A stretch of 64,000 nucleotides of DNA from Diaporthe sp. PMI_573 (lineage: Eukaryota > Ascomycota > Sordariomycetes > Diaporthales > Diaporthaceae), in assembly GCA_021399435.1 (NCBI GenBank), contig JAJTUP010000002.1:1116001-1180000 (forward strand), written 5' to 3'. A program made the position numbers and the translations under genes. The notes under the pieces were generated by a model. The model saw only the letters and a list, made by a program, of their open reading frames with translations. It did no database searches and was not told where the DNA came from. Below, one piece after another: positions 44,858 through 55,913 of this stretch (within the stretch, counting starts at the first letter, position 1; each line of letters opens with the position of its first letter).

Positions 44858-46088
44858 TCAGACCATCCGTCTTGGAGACACGCGCGGAAGCATGTCCTCG
44901 TATCGCCGAGCACTCGCGTCGAGCTCTGTCATTTGAGAGAACTTGGAGTTGGCCCCGGCCGATTTTGGTGGTCGGGTGGTGAATTGCGTGCCCGCCTCGT
45001 AGTCCAGTCGGCCGGACCCAGGAAGGGGCTGGGATATCTGCATAGTACCTCGAGGCAGAGGGCGCCTGGCGCGTCTGGTCTGGCAATAGGCGATTGCCAA
45101 GGCAATTACGGCAACGACGGCGGCGCCGGCGCCGACAGCAATGCCAGCCTTTGCGCCAACAGAAAGGCCACTGTCCGATGGTGACGCCGCAGCGGCATCC
45201 GCGGTCGACGAGGCAGACTCAGTGGCAGACGCCTTTGTGCCCGTGGTTTCAGAAGAGGTCTTGGACGCGGAGGTAGAAGATGTCTCAGTGGCCTCCGAGG
45301 CGGTTGATGAAGCCTGATAGTGCCCTCTGTCAGCTAAACGTCCCTGATATCCGCGGCTACTGGTGGATTGAGACGGCATGGTGGCAACAGTTACTTACTG
45401 TGGAGCTGGTCTCAGTGGTGGCCGCGCTCGCAGTCGCGGTCTCCGTCTCTGAGGTAGCAGTCTCAGCTGAGACCGAGGTCGGCTCACTTGCAGTGGTAGG
45501 TGTCGTTGTGGTTTCTGGTTCTTCGGTAGTCGTGGGGGCCGGAGGAGTGGTGGCAGCCGTCTCGGGTGTAGTCTCGGGTGCGGCGGCTGTGGTCCCGGTC
45601 GCTTTCAGGCAAAAACCACTTGCATACTGCACGACAGCTGCCGAATCCTCGGCAGAGCACGACTGGTTTGCGCAATCACGAATCCCATTTTCAAAGTTGG
45701 CGTTGCCACAGAGACACTGGTCAGTGACGGGCACGCAGCCGATGCTGGTTCTCATGTTGTTGACGCAGTTTTGCTGCACGGTAATGTTAGCCCATGGGCA
45801 CTTGGAGACATGCAACGTCAAGAACTCGGCAGCTCCAGGGCCGAAATGCCAAGCCAGCTTGATGATATCCCAACCGCCAAACCCATTCCCGGTTCCGTAG
45901 AGCCAAAAGGAATAAGAGTGGGAGGTCATGAGACAGGTCGGTGCCATGAAATCCAGATTGCAGGATTGGGAGCGTATATGTGAAGCAGGGTCACCTACCG
46001 CACAGCTCGACAGAGCGCCGAAGTCCTGAGCACTGGCCAGTCCCACCATGGCCAGCAAAGCCGGCACCAGATATCGAGTCGTTCGCAT
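44858..46088 (-). CDS. CFEM-domain single-pass membrane protein
   Basis: Three exons, 46088-45999, 45773-45399, 45313-44858; 306 aa. The signal peptide is residues 1-20 (MRTTRYLVPALLAMVGLASA). Splicing intron 1 joins SSCA to QNCVNN and creates the CFEM pattern with eight Cys: SSC, QNC, IGC, DQCLC, RDC, QSC, GFC. A Thr/Ser/Pro-rich, probably O-glycosylated stalk (about 96-205) follows, then a membrane helix (about 210-232, AGIAVGAGAAVVAVIALAIA) and a basic stop-transfer QTRRARR with a cytoplasmic tail of about 70 residues. So it is a type I membrane protein rather than GPI-anchored. CFEM proteins act in haem/iron capture, wall integrity or surface sensing; which applies here is unknown. Intron 1 (225 nt) has no in-frame stop. 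Confidence 0.88.
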
Positions 46089-49000
46089 TTTGGAAACCGT
46101 TCGAGGGCGTCTTCGGCACGGGTTCCGACGTGATCGATGGTTGAAAGTACGCTTCTATAACCTCCTTCCCAGAAATATCGACCACAGTCCCGAAGTGTAG
46201 ACGGACAACAGTTGTTAATACCTGGGCCGGTTACTTGCAGGGCATGTCGATCCTTTTGATGTCTGAAGTTCTGAAAATTCGGTGACGCTGCTCCGAGACA
46301 ATGACCAAATTGCTTTGCTGCAGGCTGCCCGACAAGCAATAATGAGGCGTGTCCGGTTCTCGAAATTGTCTTGGAATTGGTCGGGTGGCCGATGGGATCG
46401 GAGTGAAATGGCCTGGCGATTTTGGGGGTCCGGGAAAACAAAGTCGGCTGACTTATTTTCAAAGAAATCGCGATCCGCGACAATTGAAGAAGGGAATTGG
46501 TGAATATGATGAAATTGAAGTGAAGAAAAGGGAATGAGAGACGTGACAAGGGAACGAGTTTCAAGGAGAGGCTCGGAAGAGTGTAAAGATTGGGTCCGTA
46601 CCACGGTAGACAGACCACGGTTCGAATGAAGGAGAAAAGAACGTAAGGAGCCGCCTGGTGTCCAAAAACCGCTGCGGTGACAAAACAGGACCAAGGACAA
46701 ATGGGCGGACAGAGAGGATAAAAGAGGTAAAAGAGAAGGTGTGGATGATCAAGGTTGGTCCCTTCCCTCCCACTATGAGAGGACCGTTTGGGAATGAGGG
46801 TGTTTAACGCGCCTACTGGATTTAGCCAAACGCTTATTTCGATCCAGCGCAGGGGGGGGGCGGTGGTACCTCTGTGCTTGAGGAGGTGCGGTTTCCAACA
46901 GGGCGCTAGGCGGGGCACGGGCTGATGCAATCAGAGTGCAGGGACGGCCGATCTCAGGGGTTCGAAGGTGTGGGGAAGGCGCGTTCGGCGAGATGATTGT
47001 GGAATGCTCAACGAGCAGTCAGGTGGTGAGGTGTGTCACTGTTGTGGTTCCAGGAATTCTTGCGATTTTCCAGAGAGAGACGCATTTCACTCACCCAAGC
47101 ATCCGTCACAAAGTGAAGAACCTGGATCGAAGGGGGGGATGCTTCCATTAAGTTTCCGAGGCTGGTGAGCTGCCATGGGCTGCCCCTTCTGTGCATCTAC
47201 ACTATCGGGCTTAAAGCGAGCCCCTGCCTATGGTAGCAGCAGGTACGCAAGTGCTCCGTACCATGGCGTGGCTTGGCCCGTCGTCCCAAAGGATGCAGGA
47301 AAAGTCAACCCAAGTCGACGCAAGCCAAACCCACAGCGTCCCCGTGCAGCCAAGTCAGTCAGAGGAGGGGCTCAGGGCTCAGGGCTGTCCCCTCCCTAGG
47401 CGCCGCGAGTCAGCGGGGCCACTGACGACGACGCCCTCAGAGTTTCGTAGGGCGGCTTGCGGCGCGGAGGTTATATCATTTCTTGCACCCCGCTGCTGCC
47501 TTTCTTGCCTCTGGATCATCATCTCAGGCGACCAGGCGGGCCTCCACGGACGCAGTGGTACCGCTGGAATGGGTCGTTTGGAATACCGACGCAACTGTCA
47601 ACAGCTTGTCATCCGCTAGCTCGTGCGTCTACCACAGGAAATCCCGGCGAGACAACGACGAGTTCGGGAGAACGAGGTCTGTTCTCTTGCCGTCTGCATG
47701 GGCCGTGACCAGGGCCACCCGTGATCTGCTCCGGGATCACCACCACTGCCACCACTGCCACCACGAACAGCCGCCCCAAAGGGGCATCGCTGCATCTCGC
47801 ATTGGGCAGGCATTGGTCCACGCGGCTGTTTTTAGCGCAATGCAAGGCACAAAGATCTGGTCCTGCCTCCTGCATTGGCCAGCCCAACGGCCGCAGTCTT
47901 GGCCAGGTGGAGCCAACGTCCGTTAAAAAAAGAGAGCCCAGGCCTGTCGCTTCAGTCCCTCCTGCCAGACCCGGCCACACCACCGAGGAGGAAAAGGGGT
48001 GCAAGACCGTATGCAGGCACCGGCTCCCGTTACATGACTATTACCGTCCTCTGTTGCCATCACATCTGCGGAGAACCCAAGCCGGCAATCATCACTGTTT
48101 GGGTTCCTGAACCAACCTGTCAGACCCCACGGCACCCCGTCACCAGGAGCCCGGGCCGAGGCAGAAGATCGGGAATACAAGGCGATGTTTCACATACAGA
48201 CCCTCTCATTTTCCGTCAATTACCTTTCGAATGCACCATGCTACCTGATGATCTCATCTCACCCAGATGACATTTTGAAACTCTCAAGACGGAATATGCA
48301 CGAATGTAACCGTTGCTCTCTTTGGCGTCCCGGTCAGTCCATGGCTACTCGGACCCGACTGTGTGTCTCACACATTGCTTCTCCCAATAACCAGCGGTGT
48401 GAAAGCAGTGCAGGTCAGATTTTTCTTTCTTGCAGGCCCTACGAGTTTGACTTGACTGTCGTACGGCATTGTCGAGGTCAGGGTCCAGGCCTCCGTCACG
48501 GGACACAGCAGCGTGCGAAACGGCGTCACAGCAGCTGCGACGAGATGAGCATCTGCCTATGTGATGATGATCATCTCGTCCAAACTTTCGGGTCCCCATC
48601 ACAAATCTCGCCTGCGTTCCCGACGCGCAGCTACCACAGCTGCCGCATTCCCGTCGCCGCGGTCCTCGCGTTCCGCGACATTACTGCATCCTGCCTTCCA
48701 TCCACATGGCACCTTTGCGAGTGTCTTGGGGCATGTCGTCTCACGATATTGAGACGAAGTTAGGACGACGTCGGCGGACATGCTCCGGGCCTGGCGCCGC
48801 GCCGACTCCGCCCAGAACGAAATTGCCAGAGACCGCACATCATGCTCGGTACAGTGAAGGATCACACCATCAAACCCTTGTCCTTGAGACATCGCATTGA
48901 ACCCGGCTTCTGGGGTCTGCGGCAGCTTAACGATCTCCTTCCCGGTAGGGCAGGTGGGTTCTTAGCAAAAATCTCGAAGATATAATCAACTCGGCAGGCA

Positions 49001-51291
49001 TGCCCACTGGCGTTGAGTCTGGCAGCCTGGGCTCTGTTGCAGTTAGTGCTGCCATCGAGAGCCGCTCCCAATCTTACCGCGAGCCCGGGTCAAACGTGGT
49101 GCACTGGAATGAGGCTCAAGCGCGTCTGTTGTTTCTGTCGAGCTTTCGAGAGCTTTTCCTACATTCCTAAACACAACTCAGGGCCACGCGCCTGCACGAC
49201 TCAGTGATTGTTCAATTGTGAACCCTCCCCTTTGTGTCTTGCCGAGCCTGTCGTTGTTCATATATCGAGCCAAGCAGCAGCCAATCAAGCAGGTCACTCT
49301 TGATGGGGGCTCGAGTCGAGCGCACATGTTAGTGCGGTCAGTTTGTTTGAGAATAATAACGAGTATGGTTCATCCCCCGGAGACGCCTCTGTTGGGAAAG
49401 GAGAAGTCGGGATTTCCGCCATCTCGATCTTGACTGATCGGCGGCAGTTACCACTGAGCCCAAATTCAGCCCAAATGGCCAGCCCTGACACCTTCGGCTG
49501 GCTCAATCTTGCTTCGGTCAGGTCATCGTGACGCTTTCGCTTCTGGTTCGCTCAAGACATGGCTCCTCATTCTGCAGCACTTCTTTCAGGCGTCTCAGTA
49601 CCATCCACCACTTGATTGGAAGACTCGGGTCAAAACTGGAATGCCCCCCAGAGAATTCCCCGATCCAATGGATTGGCTCTACCAATATTCAGTGCTGGCA
49701 CATATGGCCTGTGGGTCTCATGGACATGCTGGAAGTGAGGGAGTCCATCTCTTGGGCCAGGGTATCTCCACAGTCGGCCCGGTTTGGGCAACTCTATCTC
49801 TCTGTCTCCGCGGTGGATGCTTCTGCATATGAGAAGAACCAAGGGCAATATCACGATGCTTGGCTTACCCTCACAGAAGCGCGCTCAACCACGTAGTCGA
49901 GATTTCCACAAATTCCTACAGCATCCCTAGATCAGTGACAGCTCCACCTTACAGATTTCGAACCTGGTCTGAAGCAGTTATCTCGACTCTCCATTTCCAC
50001 GTCTACTTGCCGTTGATAATCAGAGGATTTGCTCCCCATAAGCGGGGGGGGGGAGTGTGGACCAACCTGTTATTGACTCAATCGCAGATCTGCAAAACAT
50101 TCCGTCCCACAGTCACAAGACATGCTCTCTCCGACTCTTGCAAGCTCATGGTTCCGAGAGTGAGATGGCGGACCAAATTGATCCCAGAATCGCTCCGTCA
50201 GCCTCAGGGCCCAAGCACTGCGGGCCAGCAAAGCCAACTGAAGCAGGTCTCAGCCAGGTAGATCCTCCGGGAGCTTTGAGAATCCGACACCAGTGCAGAG
50301 GCTATACAACGGAACCCAGGGATCCATTATGTTAGAAGATGAGATGGGTTTCTAAGAAATTACACCTATCAATGACGTTGTTTCGAATAAGAAAAGCAAG
50401 AGCATTTGATGTGTGCGATAGCGCGTCCAGCTTCTCATGCCAGACCTTGACTCCTCGCCCAAATATCTCAAATGACTTGACAACTGAATCTGTCTGACAT
50501 AAATTCAAGTCCAATGGCGTCGACGACGCCCTCGTGCACGTATATTCATATGAAAAAGAAAGGTCGCACTGAGACACGCAAGCATCAGTACTATATAAGG
50601 AACGTCCCATCAACCTAGCAGCTCGCGAGAGAATCATGCCTCAGTTGAGCGAAACGTTGAACTGCAGCAGCCACAAGCGGCAGATGATTTCAGAATCTCT
50701 TTGCTATCATCACGAGGATGAATCCTTCGGTTCGATCACGCGGTCGAACTCCGGGACCTTGCTGTTACCACAGGCCTGGACGCCCGTCGCAGTGAACTCT
50801 TCCAGTCCGTTTCTACTTGTCAAATGACACATCTCATGTTCGGCCTGGACGTCCTGCCATCATAGCTGCCGCCATGGTGATACCGTTGCTTCACCTTGAG
50901 ATGATACATGGTTTCTTGATTCACTTCCACATTATCATTCGATCTAAGACACAAGGGTGCCGCAAGCTTTTGGTAATCCTTTGGAAAATTTTGGCTCGAT
51001 AGTGTACCTATCTAGCCAGTCACCCTGCCAGCGATGCATACCACGCCTGATTTTGATGCGGAGCCCCGCGGCGTAACGACGCTGGTTTTTTGCGCCCTTA
51101 TGTTTGCCCGATTACAAGGCTAGATATGAGGCAAGCATTCCCCGTACGCCCACAACCATGAACCGTCAGTCATTCAAGCCGGCGTCCTTCAGTTCGACCT
51201 AGATCTATAGGTCTCCAGTAGTCGCCGGTACACAAAACCATTGCCCCCCCCCCTCCTCTCAACCTATTGCAGACCTTCCGGAGCACATCCC
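46089..51291. other. 5.2-kb region without a supported gene
   Basis: The largest gap in the gene-bearing half. The left part should hold the CFEM promoter. Short ORFs occur on both strands; 48185-48763 (+, 192 codons) and 49528-49896 (+) are the longest but lack motifs, and frames near 49.5-50.3 kb look only weakly protein-like. A TATA box (ctatataagg, about 50591-50600) lies about 40 bp before a 63-codon ORF at 50636-50827 (+), a weak candidate small gene. The region next to 51292 is the 3' side of RACK1. C- and G-runs occur at 46850-46861 and 50045-50052. Confidence 0.45.
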
Positions 51292-52737
51292 TTATGCCCT
51301 GGACATGACACCCCATGCACGGATGATGTTGTCGGTGTAACCGGCGAACAGGGTCTGGCCGTCGGCGGACCAGGCGAGGGAGACACACTCGGGGTCGCGG
51401 GACTTCTTGGAGGTGCCGGTGGCGGCGAAGTCGGGCTTCAGCTCGTCGACCTTGGTCTTCTTCTCCAGGTCGAAGATGATGATGGAGGAGGAAGTAGCGG
51501 CGCAGAGCCAGTATCGGTTGGGGGAGAAGACAAGGGCGTGGATCTCGTCGTTGGCGTTCAGGGAGTAGAGGTGCTTGGACTCGTTAAGGTCCCACAGCAT
51601 GGTGGTACCGTCCTTGCCGCCGGAGGCACACAGAGATCCATCGGGGGAGATGGTGACGGTGTTGATGTAGCCGGTGTGGCCGATGTGGTCAGTCTGCAGC
51701 TTGCAGGTGGAGAGCTCCCAGACCTAATAGCGGGTGTCAGCGTGCCGCTTCCTCCCCAAAGTGGTCTCATTTATGATCATGGCAGGGTTGGAGGATCAGT
51801 GCTAGGTGATTGATTGTCTCATGGCCGTAAGGCTCTGAAGTAGCAAATACTTTGATAAAAGTGCAAAGCATCATATCGTGAAGTAGATGGGGGTTGCGGT
51901 TTCGCCGCCGCAGCGGAAATGAAACGTACCTTGACGAGCTTGTCCCAGCCGGAGGAGACAATGACAGCGTTTTGGGGGTTGGGAGAGAAGCGGACGCAAG
52001 AGACCCACTCGGTGTGGCCCTTGTCGGTGATGGTGAACTTGCAGTCACCGAGGGTGTTCCACAGCTTGATGGAGCGGTCGCGAGAACCAGAGACGATCTG
52101 ACGGTTGTCGGCGGAGAAGGAGACGGACAGGACGTCGTTGGTGTGGCCGACGAAGCGGCGGGTGGTGGTGCCGGTGGCGAGCTCCCAGAGCCTCAGGGTC
52201 TTGTCCCACGAGGCAGACAGAGCGTAAGCACCGTCAGAGGAGATAACCTGCCCATCCCATCAGCATTCAAGTCCCCAATCTGCCCATATTTTGGCTCGTC
52301 CGGTGGTTGTTGTTTGGGTACGTACACAGTCGGAGACGATGTGGGAGTGACCGTGCAGAGATCGCTTGGGGTAACCGTACTGGGACTCGTCACGGGTGAG
52401 GTTCCAGATGATCAGGGTCTTGTCACGAGAACCGGACAGGAGCATGTTGGGGCTATCGCATTGTGAGTTAAACGAGTCTCGACGGTTTACATTTTCGGTT
52501 GATCGTACTTCTCGATGGAGGTGGCCAGGGAGGTGACCCAGCCATTCTGCAGGAAACAAATGTCAGCGGGGCTGTATTCATCCTCAAAAGTCTCGACCTT
52601 GGACCATCACGGTCGTTGCCGCCGAGCTCGTCGAACATGCTCGCTCCGCGGGGTCGATCGCAAACATCGTGGGGGTGGGTTCGGGGTCAACTTACGTGGC
52701 CCTCGAGGGTGCCCTTGAGAACAAGCTGCTCAGCCAT
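51292..52737 (-). CDS. cpc-2: RACK1/CPC2/Asc1, G-protein beta-like ribosomal scaffold
   Basis: Five exons: 52737-52696, 52546-52509, 52452-52326, 52247-51930, 51723-51292; 957 nt, 318 aa, the expected length for RACK1. It begins [22 protein letters not shown] and forms seven WD repeats: [90 protein letters not shown], and [14 protein letters not shown] at the end. The beta-propeller sits on the 40S head near the mRNA exit and scaffolds signalling; in Neurospora and yeast, CPC2/Asc1 is tied to amino-acid (general) control. Introns are 149, 56, 78 and 206 nt. The longest, intron 4, contains a U24-like snoRNA. Confidence 0.95.
51792..51880 (-). ncRNA. U24-like C/D box snoRNA in RACK1 intron 4
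   Basis: Within the 206-nt intron, the minus strand reads C box ATGATGC (51874-51868), guide TATTTGCTACTTCAGA (51849-51834), ATGAGACAATCAATCACC downstream, and D box CTGA (51799-51796). TATTTGCTACT is antisense to the universal 25S/28S stretch AGTAGCAAATA, the U24 target for 2'-O-methylation. The closing ATCACC...CTGATC resembles yeast and human U24. Yeast U24 (SNR24) is hosted by the ASC1 intron, the same host gene, so position supports identity. Exact ends are not fixed. The last base of the C box is C instead of A. Confidence 0.75.
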
Positions 52738-54134
52738 GTTGAGTTCTTCGTCGAAATAGGGTCAACAAAGAGGAGGTCTGGGGGGTCTAGGAGGGTGATG
52801 GTTGGGCTTCAATTGGCTTGCAGGTACAAACTCGAGATCCCAAGTCGTCGCAAAGTCAAGATGTTGGTGGATGGAGGAGAGTGTGCGATGAAAAATGGCG
52901 AGCCAATCACGAAGTTCATTTTGATAGCAGACCTGCCAGCTGGCGATAAGCCCTTGAGCTGTCGCCCCACCATGACAGCTGTCTGCCGGCTCATCCAAGT
53001 CTACAGTGCCATTTCTTGCTACTGGACTTGCTCCTTAGATGTATCTACCCAACTGAATTGACAAGATAAATTCAATGGCTTCACTGCATAGAACTTGAAG
53101 ATCCATAACAGAAATATGTTCTGACATGCTCGTTGTGTGATCCTTGAGAATCAAGGACCCTTCACCCTCAGTGTCAAGAGCAGTAAAGCAGAACCAACTT
53201 CTGACCCTCTTGCATTGGATTTCAGCAAGAACCCCGTAGTCAAACAGAAGGAGAAGGGGGGGGGGAGGTGGAGACTGTAACCCGGAACCGTGAGGATACA
53301 CTTAGACTACACTAATTTTATAAGAATGGTGTCAGTGAATCAGGGAGCATGTACAATTTGTGACGATGCCTGCTGCATTTCCACACTCCGAAACCGTACG
53401 AAGTAGGGCCCAGAATCAGCCGCCATTCCCTGCGAAAGGCTTCATACAGCAATACTTTCACAGAATAGAATCACATACCAGGCGGTGAAAATACGAGATC
53501 AAGAGGGGTTCAGTTTCAAGTGTTAAGATTTCTGGGTAACATATACTCTGATATGTCCGTAGGCTCCCAACTACTTTGCTCCGTCGACTCTCACCAACAA
53601 AAACATGTCCGACTAGCATAGCTAATCCAAGCTCCCTCGCCCCTCATCCCTGTCTTCAACACGAGAGGAAGAGGAATTTCAAATACTCCCACCGGCCTTC
53701 CCTGGCCGCAGGGCGAGTGTGCTCCCCATCCACCCACCCGGTAAGCTTTCGCCTTTGACACTCTTAGAGAATCACCTGAACATGGTCAGTTGTAAGGCCC
53801 TGCCTGGTGTTTATGCCATGGCTCCACCCTAGCTCTGCGGCATGATCACCTGCCTAACTTCATAACTGAAAGTCGCATCTGGAGCGATCATTTTGCGATC
53901 ACAACGCCCTGAATATGCCCGAGCACCCTCATCCTCAGGTCTCCACCCATGGTCTCCTGCCACATCTGAGTTCGGGTCGTGATTCTCATATTTCTACTCA
54001 GACTTTTGAGTAGTATTAAATGTGTCGTCTGAAGATCCACTGACTTCAAATGTCGACGGTTATGTTCTCCGTTCGGGCGCCTCTGGAACAACAGGTTGCC
54101 ATCGTCGCCTTAATGTTCACGAGCCAGAGCCTTC
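52738..54134. other. Intergenic: RACK1 promoter and TAF8 3' side
   Basis: No supported gene. The stretch next to 52737 should hold the RACK1 promoter, in which a C/T-rich zone precedes the ATG on the coding strand. An A-rich and G-rich run lies near 53240-53270. Short ORFs only. Confidence 0.5.
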
Positions 54135-55211
54135 TCAGCCCTTACCCCGGAGAGCATCTGGAACTTGCATCCGCTTCGCCGATCGGGGTACCTCTCGCCT
54201 GTGGAACCTTTTCTGTGCATTGACAACCATGCTGTGATCCGCAACCTCCCCTCTCGCCGTAACGTCCGTCCCGTTTGCGCGCCCCGACTCCTGCAGCAGC
54301 TCCTTCATAGCGTCCTCCCACTGGTTGTAGCGTTCTCTGGAAACGGGGTTCTTCTCAGCCGTGCTTCGCATGTCCTTGAGGCTCGCTTGTTTGCTAGCCC
54401 TCACGAGCCGCCGTAGCGCCTCCTCTGCCTGTTTCGCCTGGAGAGCTGCCGCCTCGCGGATCTTCTTGGGGTCGCCGCGCCAGTCAGGGGTTCCGCGCTT
54501 CGCGGTGCCTTCGGGGTCTACGTCGTGACCGCGGACCGTTACGGACTCGACATCGGTGGGTGTGGACTGATAGGTATGTATGCTGGGGAAATCGGGGAAT
54601 GATTTTGGTATGTAGAGCTTTGCATCCTTGTCGTCCTTGCCACTGAGCCTCTCGTCTAGTGTTGGCAGGTCCATCGTCTCGCCGTCCAGGAACATTTCCG
54701 TGGTATATGTAGCCTTGATCCTTTCTTGCGGTATCGGCGGCCTGCGATGAGGTTTCAAGTGGGTTAAGTCGATATTGAAGCGCTTGACGGACTTGTCGAA
54801 GTCGGTGGGGATGGCCTGGGATCGCCGAGCGCTGTTTGCGATCAACTTGACATCCTCAACGAGAGAAGAAAGATCTATGTAGTAGTCGTCAGCGCCCTGT
54901 GACGATCATGTGCGGGCGCGAAATAGCGCGAACTGACATGTCTCGGTCATGTGTGTGAAGCTCTCGAGTGCCTCCTCGGATGCGGAGTCGAAGCCGACGT
55001 GGCCAAGCGCGAGGGTGATGGCACGGCGCAACTCCATCCTGTGCTGCTCGTTGAAGTTTGGCGGGCCATCTATTCGAGTAGGCAGTACGGAAGCGACAGG
55101 CGACTCGGCAGAGTAGGCCGTACTCGACGACTGGGTGCGCTGCCGCTTTGCAGGACCCTGGGTGCCGTCGCTCGCGGATGAGGCTCGTTTCTCTGGCGAA
55201 TCGGAACTCAT
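54135..55211 (-). CDS. taf8: TFIID subunit TAF8
   Basis: Two exons, 55211-54938 and 54874-54135, 63-nt intron (GTCAGT donor, acatag acceptor); 1014 nt, 337 aa. The start MSSDSPEKRASS is the first ATG. The N-terminal histone-fold (bromodomain-associated, about 55-120) reads LRRAITLALGHVGFDSASEE, ESFTHMTETY and, over the intron, LSSLVEDVKLIAN. A TAF8 C-terminal-type motif follows near 180-200 (YIPKSFPDFPSIHTYQSTP). The rest is charged and helical (KKIREAAALQAKQAEEALRR). TAF8 pairs with TAF10 and links TAF2 into TFIID at RNA polymerase II promoters. The 3' end could use one more GTAAGG donor just before the stop. Confidence 0.85.
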
Positions 55212-55913
55212 TTTGACAGTTACCAAGGGTCTGTCTGTCCCTGACCTCGTGGGCTTGACTGCTTCTTTGGTGGCCGAGGAAGTGCGCCAGTTGGAGGCAC
55301 CTTGAGCAGCGTCGAAAAGAGGACTCGCGAATGCGACGGGGGACGAGGCGGGTTCGACGTCGCGTGAAGTGCTGCGAACCGGGGAAGCTTAAGCAGATGC
55401 AGTGTGGCCCGAGCTCAGCCGCCGTGGGGCTCTGGCAGGGATTAGTGCTTGTCCATATCCGTAGCGGCCAAGCTGCAGCATGTGTTGAGGCTCAAATTCG
55501 AATGTGGAGGAAGATGCATCAACCTTTCCCCCCAGTCGGCTTCACTCACGATGCCATCCATCTGTGCATCGCCCCAGGTGTTTTTAACATGGACCTGGAT
55601 TTTCCAATGCGAGGATCTGTGCAGGAATCTAGACCCTTCCCAATGCTAAGACCAGTGTCTTGCCCAGGCCTGCTGCAAGGAAGCCGCCTAAGATAACGGT
55701 CTTGCACGTGTCAGGGTCACTGGCTGGCTTATGGGAATAGGGGGTCCGCCCCCCGAGCTGAAAATAGCGGTATACCTACGCGTACATGGATAAGTACACG
55801 TTAACCCTGTTCTCCTTGATGAGCCCCAGAGTTCGCTCGCTGTTGACTATATTTACCTATCCTCTGCTCCTGTCCTCCGCTATCTGCAGAAACTCCACTC
55901 CCCACCGATCAAG
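55212..55913. promoter_or_regulatory. Divergent upstream region of TAF8 and the LRR-kinase
   Basis: 702 bp between divergent start codons. An open frame 55331-55696 (+, 121 codons) has no motif and is probably chance. No TATA box stands out. The C-rich stretch cctatcctctgctcctgtcc (about 55857-55876) before ATG 55914 is typical of fungal leaders. Confidence 0.45.

Noticed and set aside
51241..51813. 190-codon plus-strand ORF, Val/Gly-rich
   Set aside because: Antisense shadow of the RACK1 WD repeats.
52548..52694. Possible second snoRNA in RACK1 intron 1 (GTGATGG ... CTGA)
   Set aside because: The span is only about 50 nt, the C box is imperfect and no rRNA-complementary guide was recognised.
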